A DNA stretch of 46,551 nucleotides from Hyphomicrobiales bacterium (lineage in GTDB: Bacteria > Pseudomonadota > Alphaproteobacteria > Rhizobiales > Xanthobacteraceae), in NCBI GenBank assembly GCA_017305555.1, contig JAFKKM010000047.1, forward strand, positions 1-46,551. The letters are read 5' to 3'. Below the pieces are notes generated by a model that worked only from the letters and a program-made list of their open reading frames with translations, was not told the origin of the DNA and made no database searches. Position 1 is the first letter of the stretch, and each line of letters starts with the position of its first letter. This document shows, one piece after another, positions 17,501 through 25,480 of this stretch. Position numbers and translations under genes: made by a program.

Positions 17501-18299
17501 CTGGAACGACGGCGATTTCTTCGAGGAGCTCGCGCCGTCGCTCATTCTCGCCAGCATCGCCCGTGTCTTCGAGGTAATCGTGGTACGGTAGTAACATTCC
17601 ATTCGATCCGTCCACACGAATTGAATGTGTCAGCAGCCGATCCCAGAGCGGATAGCGGGGCCCCTCTGATGCCTCATAGTGCTGTAGCCCACTGATCCAA
17701 TCAATCTTTCCGACTCCGACAATCAATCGATTGATCGATTCGTCTAAAGGATGTCCGCTCTTGGTGTAGAAAAAGATCAATGAGCGTTTGGGGACAATCC
17801 GATTAAAAAATAGTTCGCAAAGAGCTTCCTGGCGCTCCCGGGAGAATACCCAGGGGCTGGCGAAGGGTGGCTCCTCGTCCGGCGGCAATCCAGACGGCAG
17901 ACGGCCCTCGATTTCCTGCTGATTTTGGCGAAGCATCCAGAAGAAGGGTACCGCAAACGTCGAATAGGGCGGGACCTTTATAGGCGTGCGGGCGAGCTTA
18001 CCGTGCGTTTTCTGCGCCTTCTCAATGTTCTGATAGGGATGGCTGAAGAAACGCCACCACGGCTTATCGTTCATAAACGCACCGGAGTCCGCCTGGCAGG
18101 GCGGAAACTCTCCGTCCTTCAGCTCCGAAAAGTCTCGTCCGCTGAGCTCTTCTTCCTTGGCGTCATTCCTCTCAGCTCGAACGCGGTCAAGGTCGATACA
18201 GAATGCGTTCTTCGAGGGCGCGCTGCAAACCTTCCCGTTCCAGCGACTATCGTGCCAAGCAACGCGAAGATTGAGATGACTGATAGCCTTGAAATCCAT
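14586..18299 (-). CDS. SF1 RecD-like helicase with putative C-terminal nuclease domain
   Basis: 1237 residues from the ATG at 18299 (MDFKAISH), which has a GGGGA ribosome site; a TTG at 18338 is possible but would overlap the upstream gene. The N-terminal 600 residues are unassigned (HLNLRVAWHD opening). The helicase has Walker A GGAGTGKTT at about residue 650, DECSML (motif II), GDPNQLPPIG (motif III) and, near the end, a UvrD_C_2-type LTVHKAQGSDF and TALTRSKDRL. The last about 110 residues (from VRSKSELLIAEK at about 1129) carry E1134, a PDF at about 1165 and WEHLG at about 1179. This resembles a PD-(D/E)XK-type nuclease core with EH instead of ExK. The helicase is certain; the nuclease is inferred. 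It follows the SNF2-type gene by 28 bases. Confidence 0.88.
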   Translation of the reverse strand: MDFKAISHLNLRVAWHDSRWNGKVCSAPSKNAFCIDLDRVRAERNDAKEEELSGRDFSELKDGEFPPCQADSGAFMNDKPWWRFFSHPYQNIEKAQKTHGKLARTPIKVPPYSTFAVPFFWMLRQNQQEIEGRLPSGLPPDEEPPFASPWVFSRERQEALCELFFNRIVPKRSLIFFYTKSGHPLDESINRLIVGVGKIDWISGLQHYEASEGPRYPLWDRLLTHSIRVDGSNGMLLPYHDYLEDTGDAGENERRRELLEEIAVVPERSQLRSFTHVGELAANDVALSSLVRGLEAVRKIRTHGVVAGPWEQREEWLNEQIHCVWQDRGAFPGAGAALEALGMRLGTSMVLELSGRGDVKPSDDPWPVLDAIFRGKRPPPQKAYKGDVEAVAATWNGLTEQRRALLKLLSRFELSPAQARRWFIPSERNTATRGQVDDAAIIANPYRIVEADLGDADERPVALGMVDRGMLPDATVAGAHPMPAPSIIESPLDWRRVRAALVSVLRNAGQQGDSLLAEDEALEAFSTLDLSQPCNVTSDWINGNLKQIEGEVAHFDLVRDKSSGPVRCVQLVDVMKREQRLSKLLVKRAESRLENLRENWGNLLRESIGEQGVKVDFSEKRYADALSEQSSILEKITTRKLSVLVGGAGTGKTTVLGALKKSKVLSRQGILFLAPTGKARVRLGQKTGESSMTVAQFLYQRDRYDALRQRPLFEGDQPYAKEKTVVIDECSMLTMDDLLAVLLGLDLAHVQRIILVGDPNQLPPIGMGRPFADLVAHLDDAGDKQQEVGAALAKLSVEVRTSAGAPSDSLRLASWFTREPQPVDADRVLNDLEAGETFNDLEVHYWKTPKDLHEQFSDLFQRHLGLDGRDDVKAFNLALGLTEEGWVPYGDHDGAENFQILCPVRKSIHGVYELNRWIQRRFRASQLKGSRQPWGLSLGDEEIVWGDKVILARNGSRGGWNGKDKKRVKEYLANGEIGVAGIGRGIAKNKLLNVAFVGRPDIEFGFGPESFGPEGAPLELAYALTVHKAQGSDFRKVFVVLPQRSRLLTRELIYTALTRSKDRLVLLMEGDNPSFLNELIRTSETARRSTNLFAVGIRSEDLRERRSGKPSKDRYAAHLIYRTSRGELVRSKSELLIAEKLNSLDMNYQYERPLDGTIRSGRVRPDFSFIDDAGEVFIWEHLGMLDQTKYREGWEWKQRWYAQNGFTEGKNLFTSTEQEIRDVAFVEKTAQAIRARL

Positions 18300-18327
18300 T
18301 TCGTCCCCGACAACCTTATTGTTTCTT

Positions 18328-21051
18328 CTAGGTAACAATCAGGCTTGCGACGGGCCAAACCATGTGCCGCACCCGTTCTGCAATATCGGCATCAGAGGGC
18401 CGCTTTAGCTTATGACTCAGCTCCTGCTCGAGCCGGATCATCACGTCTTCGAGTTCAGACATTATAGGATTCTGAACCCGACTTGCGTCCACCAACCGCC
18501 TCAGCAGGTCCGCTTGTTCTCTTGGGCTAAGCTCAACCGTGTCAGTCAGCCGCACCACGTAAGAAGTGAGAGACAATCTCTCCTCGGCCGCTCGATCACT
18601 CTCGTAACGCACAGTCTGACGCAAAAAGCTCAGCACTCCAAAAGGATCTGTCCCGTACTGATCGAGGCCGCTGGGTCGGTTCAAATACCCACCACCGCAA
18701 ATTCGCTCAGCTTGGAATAGTCTCCTGATGGCGGTTGCCACCTCCGGCAAATTTAGACCGAGTTGTCGAACTGTCTTTCCTGCGACAACATCTGGCGCGA
18801 GCCCACCGGCGTCGCCGCAGATAAACAGCTCTCCATTCATCTGCAGCGTCGGAAGCAGCTCATCGACATCGATGATCTCATCGTCAACGAAGGTAAAACT
18901 AGTTAGATTCGCGCCTGGACCGTCCTCTGCTCCGCAATAGCGGCGGAGGAAATTACTCACGTCGCTCCAGCCGGCCTCTCCCGCCGAGACGGACTGTATT
19001 CGCTCGGCGTTAGCCTTGTATTCTTCGTCAAACGTTCTCCACGTCTCGTAACCCCGTTTGACCAACATGCCGATTTCGTCCGACACAGATGGTGGCACGA
19101 GGCCAGCTCGCATACTATCCATAACTCCCTCGAGCTCTTCGGGAGCTACTAAAGACATCACGCGGCTGAAAAGCTGCTCGAATTGGTCAGGATCAATTTG
19201 TCGAGCGATCAGGTGCAGCTTCTCACGCGCGATGCGATACATGTCGACTTCGCGGCTACCGGCTGCAACCACAGTGTCTACGATAATAGTTTTGCGAGAG
19301 CCAAACCGATGCACCCGGCCGATGCGCTGTTCGAGTTCCATCGGGTTCCACGGCACGTCGAGATGAACGAGTCGGCGCGCACGTTGCATATTAAGCCCTT
19401 CGCCGCCCGCCCGAGAGGAAACCAAAAACCTGGGCCCGTCGTCCGCCTGGAAGCGATTGACCTGCGCGCGACGTTCCTGCTAGCTTCGATTTCCGATGAT
19501 GATGCTCGGTCGCTGTCCATACCTCCGCTCCAGAAAATCAGCTACGACACCGACGGTCTCGACGGGCTGTGCGAAAAAGACGATGCGCTCGCCTTCAGAG
19601 GCGTCAATAATCGATGAGAGCGCCTCCCACTTTGCGTTGGCCGCCGGACTTTGAAGGAGGGAAATGCCCTGGCATAACAGCTCAGTGAGTGCATCCGGAT
19701 CGGGCACCCACTCGTCTTCCTCTGCATCCTCGTCATCCCCGAGAGCGCTTTCGTGCTGCAGGTGTGCACCGATCTGGCGTCGTAAGCGCTCGTATAGCTC
19801 GGGGATCGGCTCCACGGCGCTACCGCCCCGGTACGGACGAAGAACCGCTAGCGCCGCAGTCAAGGCCTCGTTCTGAGGCGTCCAGGCGAGCCGGCGAATG
19901 GCTAAGCGCGTAAGAAATCCTAACCCTGCCTGTACACTAGAAGCTGCCCATTGCAGAGCTTGACCTTTTGCCCAGCCGCTTGCTCTGCCCTTGGCACTTT
20001 CGTTGACAGATCCATCGTAAAGGTCACCGATGCGATTGTACCAAGCCTCATAAGCAGCACCCAGCTGAACAACCGTGGGCGGCCGTACATCACGGCGAGG
20101 AAAGAGCGGACGCCCCCGCCAATCTCGCACGCGGTCCTTCGTCCTAAAGATTACTCGACCGGCAGCAGTTTCTAGACGGTTATTGTCGCTGACAAGACGG
20201 AGCAGATTTTTGAACCTGGTCTCGCTCCCCTGGTGGGGCGTGCCGCTCATCAAGATCAGACGACCGTCCGGTGAGAGGCTTTGCGCGAGTTGATTGACCA
20301 GTCGATAGGACTGGTTTGGCTTCCCTGATCCTTCACCCCAATCTGAGAGGTGGTGACACTCGTCAACGACCAAAACGTCCCAGGGTCCACTCTCGACGAT
20401 CTCCTCCGCGTTCTTACCGAAGACTGCCTTGTGTATACTCGCAATAATAATCCTATCCGACGCAATCCGAGCGTCCTTTGAGGGGCCCGCGACCCAAATG
20501 CGCGCGTCCAAATCGAGCTTTTCACGGAACTCGTAGGCGACGTTGCTCACCAACCGCGCTGGGGCCAGGTAGAGAACCCTGAGTGAGGGATTGTCGTCGG
20601 TGAGCCTCTTGATGATGAACCCAGCTTCGAGCGTTTTGCCCAGCCCGACCTCGTCCGCAATGAGAAGTCGGCGTAAGTTGCCGCCTTGCAGAACATGCTG
20701 AACCAAGCTTGCCTGATGGCTCAGTGTTGCTGCTTTCCGCGCTTCGAGCCTGCGTTGCGGATCTTCAGCGATTAAGAAAGTGCCATAGAGACGCGCCAAA
20801 CTCCGCTGCGTCAGCCCAAGCCAGCTTTCATCTTGCGGACCCGATTTAAGCAGAGAAGCAGGAGTTGGCACCGGCTCAACACGTCGAAAATCGACACTCG
20901 CTTCAACTAACGGTGTGACACTTTCTGAAGCTGAAAGTCGGCGCGGCGGAGCGATGAGATCGTAAGTCGTCATTCCGAAGTCGTCGACCGCGCGAAGCAC
21001 CCCGCGGAACGAGCCATTGTAGCTGACCAGCAGGGGTGTGGACTTATCCAT
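18328..21051 (-). pseudogene. SNF2/RapA-type helicase gene interrupted by one in-frame TAG
   Basis: The full reading frame has 907 codons with a single internal amber (TAG, bases 19482-19480, codon 524). Upstream part: Walker A DEVGLGKT (133-140), DECHH (230-234), SGTPHQG (269-275). Directly after the TAG the same frame continues with QERRAQVNRF, motif V SSRAGGEGLN and motif VI QRIGRVHRFGS, then a long C-terminal domain. So no frameshift or deletion is needed: one codon separates two halves of an otherwise normal helicase. The first product (523 residues) would lack motifs V and VI. A second product could only start at an internal codon (for example near 19425). It overlaps the GTPase gene by 8 bases. 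Either a recent loss of function, amber readthrough, or a base-call error. Confidence 0.85.
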
Positions 21052-23494
21052 GAGCTTGCGCCGGTTCGGCAGCAGCCTTCACCACGCCTGCGTCCAAGAG
21101 CTGCTTTATGGTGGTGAGAATTCCCTCACGCTCGGCGTCCGATCGGTTTTCGATCTCATGCGAATTTTGCTGGAGTATCACTCCGGCCGTGCGCTCGAGC
21201 GGATCCCCCCATTGCTCATAAACATTTTTTATCTCGGATCGGACAACGTCGAACTTACTCTCTAGAATCTTGGTCGCCGGAGCCTGTGCCGCCTTGGTTG
21301 ACTGACGGGCCAGATCTCCGAACAGCTCGAGGATGCGCTGCTTAGTGCCGGGCCCGGAATGGCCTCCTTGAGCAACGAACTGATCGCAAGCCCTACGAAT
21401 GGGCTTCTTGATCGACTCCGAAATCTTGGTTTTGACTGTCTGACGCAACTCGCCGACGGCCTCTTTGCCGACCTGCTTCATTTGCTCAGCTAGGCGCTTT
21501 ATTCGCTTACGCTCTTCTTCGATGAGATCCGATTGCGAGTTGCTGTGGGTCTTGTCACGCGCCCAGTCACACAACTCCTCGACCATTGCGATGTGATCCG
21601 AGGCGAATTCACCGGTGCGCTTTCGAACGTCTACGAGCAGTTTTGTGCTCCAGATGCTCGCCATCGGCTCCTGAAAGCGCGTCGCAACATCATCGGGAAT
21701 GTTGATCTGCCGCTTACCGTAATAAGATCCTCCACGGGTAACGGCTGCCTTGAGCGTCGCCCAATGGGCGCCCTGAAGGTCCGTGAGATACTCTCTCACT
21801 TCATCTTCAGCGATCTCGCGAGCTTCGCTCACGAGCAGCTTTATTCTGTCTTGCGCGGTCGCGTCGAGAAATTCGCGAAAGGCTCCCCTCCGTGAATCTC
21901 GTTCTACTCTTTTCTCGGAGATAAATAGATCAAGCTCACGTTTGAGAGCTTCTTCAATTTCCTTCTCGCGAGCCCGAGTGCGCCAAAGAGTCTCAAGCCG
22001 CCTGAGTTCAGAACTAGCAGCCTCTCTAAGGCGGCCAGATACTTCGACGAGATCTCTCTCGAGCTTTCCAAGCTCCGCTTCAGCGATGTTCGCAAGCGCA
22101 ATTGAAAGCTCGGGAATTCCCGTCTCGGCGTCGTCCCGCAGGAACGGCTGGTCGTCGTCGTCGTCGAGCAATATCTTGCGGTACTCCGGCGCAGAGACTG
22201 GATGAACCTGCAGATCTTGAAGAATTGTTTCGCGCGCCTTGGCCCTCGAACTGACCAGTTCAGCGTTGGTAGAAACGCCAATGCTGCCGAGCTGATCCGC
22301 TATCTGCGACCGCATACGGGCTTTAAAGGCTGCTCGTGTATTGGCAAAAAAGTCGCGGCGTTTGGGCCTGCCCTCAGGAGGTAGGTTGCGCCACTCTTCG
22401 CTCGCGACGTCATCTACCTTCGTTATCGCAACGAAAAGGCTGCATGGATCGCTGCTCGGATCGTCCACGGCTCCCACGAGGCGGTCCCAATAGCCACTGT
22501 TGCGCAATAGCTCGATGGTTTCACTCGTCAGCCCCGCGCGGTCTACCGTGAGAATGACTGCCCGCGCGGCGCCGCGGATATAGGCTTGCGTCGCGCTGCG
22601 ATACGCATCGCCAGCAACACCGACGCCAGGAAGATCTACCAAATCGAGCCCTGCCTTGAGCAGTGACGAGGGCCAGCCGACATATATCTTGCGGATGATG
22701 GGGGCGAGGAACCCAGTTGTGTGCGCCTTCAGTTCAGTCGCGAACCGAGCCTGCCCGTCGCTTTCGAGTTCGAAATGAGCCTCCCTTTCAGCGAACCCGA
22801 GTGCTTGCCGAACCCGCTCTAGGCGAGCCCGATCCTCGGGCAGAATGTCGCTTCGGCTTTCATAGCCGCAGGCGAAGCGGAGCGCATCCACGAGGTAGCC
22901 AAGCGCGCGCTCCCCAAATTGATCGCCGGTGACGATCTGCTGAGCCTGTTTGCGATAGGAGGCAATGGGCGAGTTTTGCTCGCCGGCTTCGGAAGATCCT
23001 GCGGAAATCTCAGTCTCTACTTCCGCACGCTGCTCCGCGTCCAACTCTTGGAAAGATGCCTCACTTTCGTGGGATTGCCCGACCCTCTTTGCGGCTTGTT
23101 CTAACGCAAAGCCAACCCTCCAAAGCAGGGACCGCTTGTGATAGGAGGCGCGGAACCATGGCTTTTCGCGATATGAGACCTCTGTCGCGAGAGCCGTCAG
23201 CGGCCCCATCCCACCCGCGGGCAGGACGTGGTCCTTACCACCCGCGAGGGCATTCAACAGGGTACTTTTTCCCACCCCCGAATGGCCGAGAAAGCAAACG
23301 GTAACTCTCTCGGGCCGAACGAGAACGCGATCAAGACGTTCAGCATCATTATCGAGCGGAGGGAGCACCTCCGGTGCGTGCGCTTGAAGAAAAGGTCTCG
23401 CTTGATTTCTAAACCACTGAATCAACGAATGGGCTTCTGACCGTGCCCCCGCAAGCGATGCGGCAGACGCCGGACGAAGTAAGATTTCTTGCAT
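21044..23494 (-). CDS. Dynamin-like large GTPase
   Basis: 816 residues. G1 is GHSGVGKS (69-76), a possible G2 threonine lies in GPLTAL (97-102), G3 is DLPG (286-289) and G4 TKVD (357-360). About 200 residues between G1 and G3 form a large insert. The C-terminal half is long, charged and helical with coiled-coil character (the ELRRLETLWR region and onward), as in bacterial dynamin-family proteins. No transmembrane segment or signal peptide is visible. Dynamin-like proteins remodel or guard membranes in some phage defences; here the partners are DNA helicases, so the GTPase could instead act as a switch or motor regulator. First gene of the island next to tRNA-Glu; its end overlaps the helicase start by 8 bases (ATGGATAA). 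Fold confident; role inferred. Confidence 0.85.
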   Translation of the reverse strand: MQEILLRPASAASLAGARSEAHSLIQWFRNQARPFLQAHAPEVLPPLDNDAERLDRVLVRPERVTVCFLGHSGVGKSTLLNALAGGKDHVLPAGGMGPLTALATEVSYREKPWFRASYHKRSLLWRVGFALEQAAKRVGQSHESEASFQELDAEQRAEVETEISAGSSEAGEQNSPIASYRKQAQQIVTGDQFGERALGYLVDALRFACGYESRSDILPEDRARLERVRQALGFAEREAHFELESDGQARFATELKAHTTGFLAPIIRKIYVGWPSSLLKAGLDLVDLPGVGVAGDAYRSATQAYIRGAARAVILTVDRAGLTSETIELLRNSGYWDRLVGAVDDPSSDPCSLFVAITKVDDVASEEWRNLPPEGRPKRRDFFANTRAAFKARMRSQIADQLGSIGVSTNAELVSSRAKARETILQDLQVHPVSAPEYRKILLDDDDDQPFLRDDAETGIPELSIALANIAEAELGKLERDLVEVSGRLREAASSELRRLETLWRTRAREKEIEEALKRELDLFISEKRVERDSRRGAFREFLDATAQDRIKLLVSEAREIAEDEVREYLTDLQGAHWATLKAAVTRGGSYYGKRQINIPDDVATRFQEPMASIWSTKLLVDVRKRTGEFASDHIAMVEELCDWARDKTHSNSQSDLIEEERKRIKRLAEQMKQVGKEAVGELRQTVKTKISESIKKPIRRACDQFVAQGGHSGPGTKQRILELFGDLARQSTKAAQAPATKILESKFDVVRSEIKNVYEQWGDPLERTAGVILQQNSHEIENRSDAEREGILTTIKQLLDAGVVKAAAEPAQAHG

Positions 23495-23646
23495 TTTTTA
23501 TATGCCCCCCCGCCGTCACTACCATTGCGCGATTGTGCGCACTGCGCGAGCAGACACAATATTTTTTTCAGATTTGTTCGTTGGAGAAAAGTTGGAGAAG
23601 GGCCGCGCGAAACGCGGCGTGAAAGCAGACAAGTACTTGAAATTAT
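23495..23646 (-). promoter_or_regulatory. Region between tRNA-Glu and the island, likely island promoter
   Basis: This 152-base, partly A/T-rich stretch is the only space upstream of the GTPase gene. It holds two copies of TGCGCGA (23526-23532 and 23543-23549, 17 bases apart), an overlapping 5-1-5 palindrome GCGCA-C-TGCGC (23537-23547) and a doubled TTGGAGA (23581-23598). These could be operator half-sites. A weak TTGTGT/CACAAT pair on the minus strand is the best promoter I can propose. A G-run precedes the ATG by about 11 bases. A short open frame across this region and the tRNA is not believable as a gene. Confidence 0.4.
23602..23618 (-). terminator. Hairpin downstream of tRNA-Glu
   Basis: A perfect 6-base stem GCCGCG / CGCGGC with a 5-base loop lies 29 bases past the tRNA 3' end. 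On the minus strand it is followed by CCTTCTCC and TTTTCTCC rather than a clean T-run, so it is only a possible terminator of the tRNA transcript. Confidence 0.4.
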
Positions 23647-23721
23647 TGGCGCTCCCTAGGGGAATCGAACCCCTGTTTCAGCCTTGAGAGGGCCGCGTCC
23701 TAACCGCTAGACGAAGGGAGC
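23647..23721 (-). tRNA. tRNA-Glu (anticodon CUC)
   Basis: On the minus strand a full cloverleaf can be drawn: acceptor GCTCCCT / AGGGAGC, anticodon stem CGGCC / GGCTG with loop CTCTCAA (anticodon CTC), T-arm around CAGGGG-TTCGATT-CCCCTA, discriminator G and an encoded CCA at 23649-23647. The CTC anticodon reads GAG (Glu), and TCGTCTAG in the D region is typical of tRNA-Glu. Its 3' end points into the defence island, the usual geometry for an integration site. Confidence 0.95.
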
Positions 23722-23731
23722 ACTGGCGGAG

Positions 23732-23760
23732 GGAATAGCCGCGAAACGGCGGCTCTGCAA
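23732..23760 (-). promoter_or_regulatory. Promoter of tRNA-Glu
   Basis: On the minus strand TTGCAG (23760-23755) and TATTCC (23737-23732) are 17 bases apart, and the tRNA begins 10 bases after the -10 box. The position fits; the boxes match the consensus only partly. Confidence 0.5.
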
Positions 23761-23889
23761 GGCGGCAACGCGATATTCCCGATATGCGGGCCGAATATTG
23801 GAAAATCGGTGAGGGGCGTGAGGCTTCCAGGCGTCGACGGACGCACCGTTGCTCACGACCCTGATGCTTTTGGAAATGCGAACTGGACC

Positions 23890-24225
23890 TCAGGGCTCGT
23901 TAGCGAATTTGAGCCGGCCGGCGGGTTTCAGGGTGCGGGCGTCGAAAGTGAGGATTTCGGTGGCACCGCCAACGTCCAGCGTCACCACCAGATGATCGCC
24001 GGCGGTCGCGGTGGAGACGATCCGCGCGCCTTTCGGCAGCATCGTTGTGGTCTCGGTGGCGGCGGCTACCCTTCCCTCGGTGCGAAAAAGACGGTAGCCG
24101 ATGGCGACGAGCACGGCCGCGACCGCAAGCGCCGTGGTGAGGCCCGCGATCAGCATCATCCGCCGCACCCGTGAAAACAGCGCGGCCTGCTCGGGGGTCG
24201 GTTCGGGCGCAACGGCTTCAGTCAT
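23890..24225 (-). CDS. Small single-pass membrane protein (DUF6476-like)
   Basis: 111 residues from the ATG at 24225 (MTEAVAPEP); a TTG 15 bases upstream would overlap the divergent gene. A cytoplasmic N-terminus with RVRRM precedes one membrane helix (about residues 25-45, LIAGLTTALAVAAVLVAIGY). The outer part is short and beta-rich with GDHLVVTLDVGG. It resembles small inner-membrane proteins of unknown function found in Bradyrhizobium relatives; the DUF6476 label is from memory and uncertain. It is divergent from rluD-like with only 9 bases between starts, so each promoter must lie within the other gene. Confidence 0.75.
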   Translation of the reverse strand: MTEAVAPEPTPEQAALFSRVRRMMLIAGLTTALAVAAVLVAIGYRLFRTEGRVAAATETTTMLPKGARIVSTATAGDHLVVTLDVGGATEILTFDARTLKPAGRLKFANEP

Positions 24226-24234
24226 ATAACGCTC

Positions 24235-25263
24235 ATGCAAGGCTTATCGGTGGAACAAACGGCTTCAGGGTCAGATCAACTACAAACGATCACCGTCGCC
24301 GGTGACGAGGGCTCGGCGCGGCTCGACCGCGTGCTTGCGGTGCGGCTGCCGGAGCTGTCGCGTTCGCGGCTGAAAGCGCTGATCCTCGCGGGCCAGATCT
24401 CGCTGCGGGACACCCCGATCCTCGACCCCGCTTATCATGTCGCCCCCGGCGATACGATCACTATTCGCGTGCCGCCGCCGGTTTCCCCCGAGCCGGAACC
24501 GGAAAACATCCCGCTCGATATCATCTATGAGGACGACGACATCATCGTCATCGAGAAGCCGCGTGGGCTGGTGGTGCATCCCGCCGCCGGCCATGAAACG
24601 GGTACGCTGGTCAACGCGCTGATCGCCCATTGCGGCGAGAGCCTCTCCGGCATCGGCGGGGTGAAGCGGCCGGGCATCGTCCATCGGCTCGATAAGGACA
24701 CCACCGGCCTGATGGTGGCGGCGAAAAACGATCGCGCCCATGCTTCGCTGTCCGCTCAGTTCGCCGATCACGGTCGCACCGGAGCATTGCGGCGCGGCTA
24801 TATGGCGTTCGTCTGGGGTGTGCCAAACCGGCCCCATGGCACCGTCGACGCGCCGATCGACCGCCATCCCCACGCGCGGGAGAAAATGGCGGTGCGCCAG
24901 GGCGGCCGCGAAGCAATCACCCATTGGGAAGTGCTCGACACTTTCAGCGGCCGCGACGGCAAGCCGGTCGCCAGCCTGCTCGCCTGCCGGCTCGAGACCG
25001 GCCGGACCCATCAAATCCGCGTGCACCTCAGCCATATCGGCCACCCGCTCATGGGCGACGCCGTCTATGGCCCCGGCTTCAAGACCAAGGCCAATTCACT
25101 CCCACCCGCCGCCAAAGTCTCCTTGGAGGGTCTTGGCCGGCAGGCGCTGCACGCCTATCTGCTGACGCTGGAGCACCCGGGAACCGGCGAAATCCTTGAA
25201 TGGACAAGCGATCTTCCCGCCGATCTTGCTGCCTTGCGGCATCAGCTCCACGCGGCAGAATGA
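24235..25263 (+). CDS. rluD: RluA/RluD-family rRNA pseudouridine synthase
   Basis: 342 residues. An S4 RNA-binding domain (about 20-90; RLDRVLAVRLPELSRS, LKALILAGQI) is followed by the RluA catalytic domain. The catalytic aspartate lies in HRLDKDTTGL (about residue 150), with KPRGLVVHP before it and LETGRTHQIRVHL near residue 255. The family converts uridine to pseudouridine in 23S rRNA (RluD sites in helix 69) during ribosome assembly in the cytoplasm. The architecture fits RluD best, but RluA/RluC paralogues are hard to separate by eye. It lies just upstream of rpoH on the same strand with a weak hairpin between. Confidence 0.88.
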   Translation: MQGLSVEQTASGSDQLQTITVAGDEGSARLDRVLAVRLPELSRSRLKALILAGQISLRDTPILDPAYHVAPGDTITIRVPPPVSPEPEPENIPLDIIYEDDDIIVIEKPRGLVVHPAAGHETGTLVNALIAHCGESLSGIGGVKRPGIVHRLDKDTTGLMVAAKNDRAHASLSAQFADHGRTGALRRGYMAFVWGVPNRPHGTVDAPIDRHPHAREKMAVRQGGREAITHWEVLDTFSGRDGKPVASLLACRLETGRTHQIRVHLSHIGHPLMGDAVYGPGFKTKANSLPPAAKVSLEGLGRQALHAYLLTLEHPGTGEILEWTSDLPADLAALRHQLHAAE

Positions 25264-25312
25264 CGCAAATGCATGTATTAATACCTTTCCTTTCAATTAT
25301 TTAATCTTCTAC

Positions 25313-25340
25313 ACGGGATCGTGACCCCGTTTTGTTCTTT
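25313..25340 (+). terminator. Possible rluD terminator
   Basis: ACGGG (25313-25317) pairs with CCCGT (25326-25330) around an 8-base loop and is followed by a T-rich run (TTTTGTTCTTT). The stem is short, so termination would be modest. Confidence 0.4.
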
Positions 25341-25370
25341 CTTTTTCCGGCAGCTTTCGTGTATATTGCA

Positions 25371-25395
25371 CCTGCGCTGGATGTCCCAGCGCAGG
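25371..25395 (+). promoter_or_regulatory. Perfect hairpin in the rpoH leader
   Basis: CCTGCGCTGG, loop ATGTC, then CCAGCGCAGG form a perfect 10-base stem about 85 bases upstream of the rpoH ATG. It has no T-run, so it is not a standard terminator. It may be a protein site or a leader RNA structure. Confidence 0.5.
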
Positions 25396-25480
25396 AACAT
25401 CGCAGCCCGGTCGGCTTTAACACAGCGACCCCTGCCTGGCCCGCCGCTATCGGGGGCCTGAACTCTGGAGGGCGCTACAC

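Noticed and set aside
18328-19482. Frameshift as the cause of the split helicase gene
   Set aside because: Both halves are in the same frame (19479 to 19425 is a multiple of three); only a stop codon separates them.
1-23494. CRISPR array, integrase or transposase in the island
   Set aside because: No regularly spaced repeats and no integrase or transposase motifs were seen in any frame.
23502-23687. A 61-residue plus-strand frame over the tRNA and island edge
   Set aside because: It runs into the tRNA-Glu gene, so it cannot be a normal coding gene.
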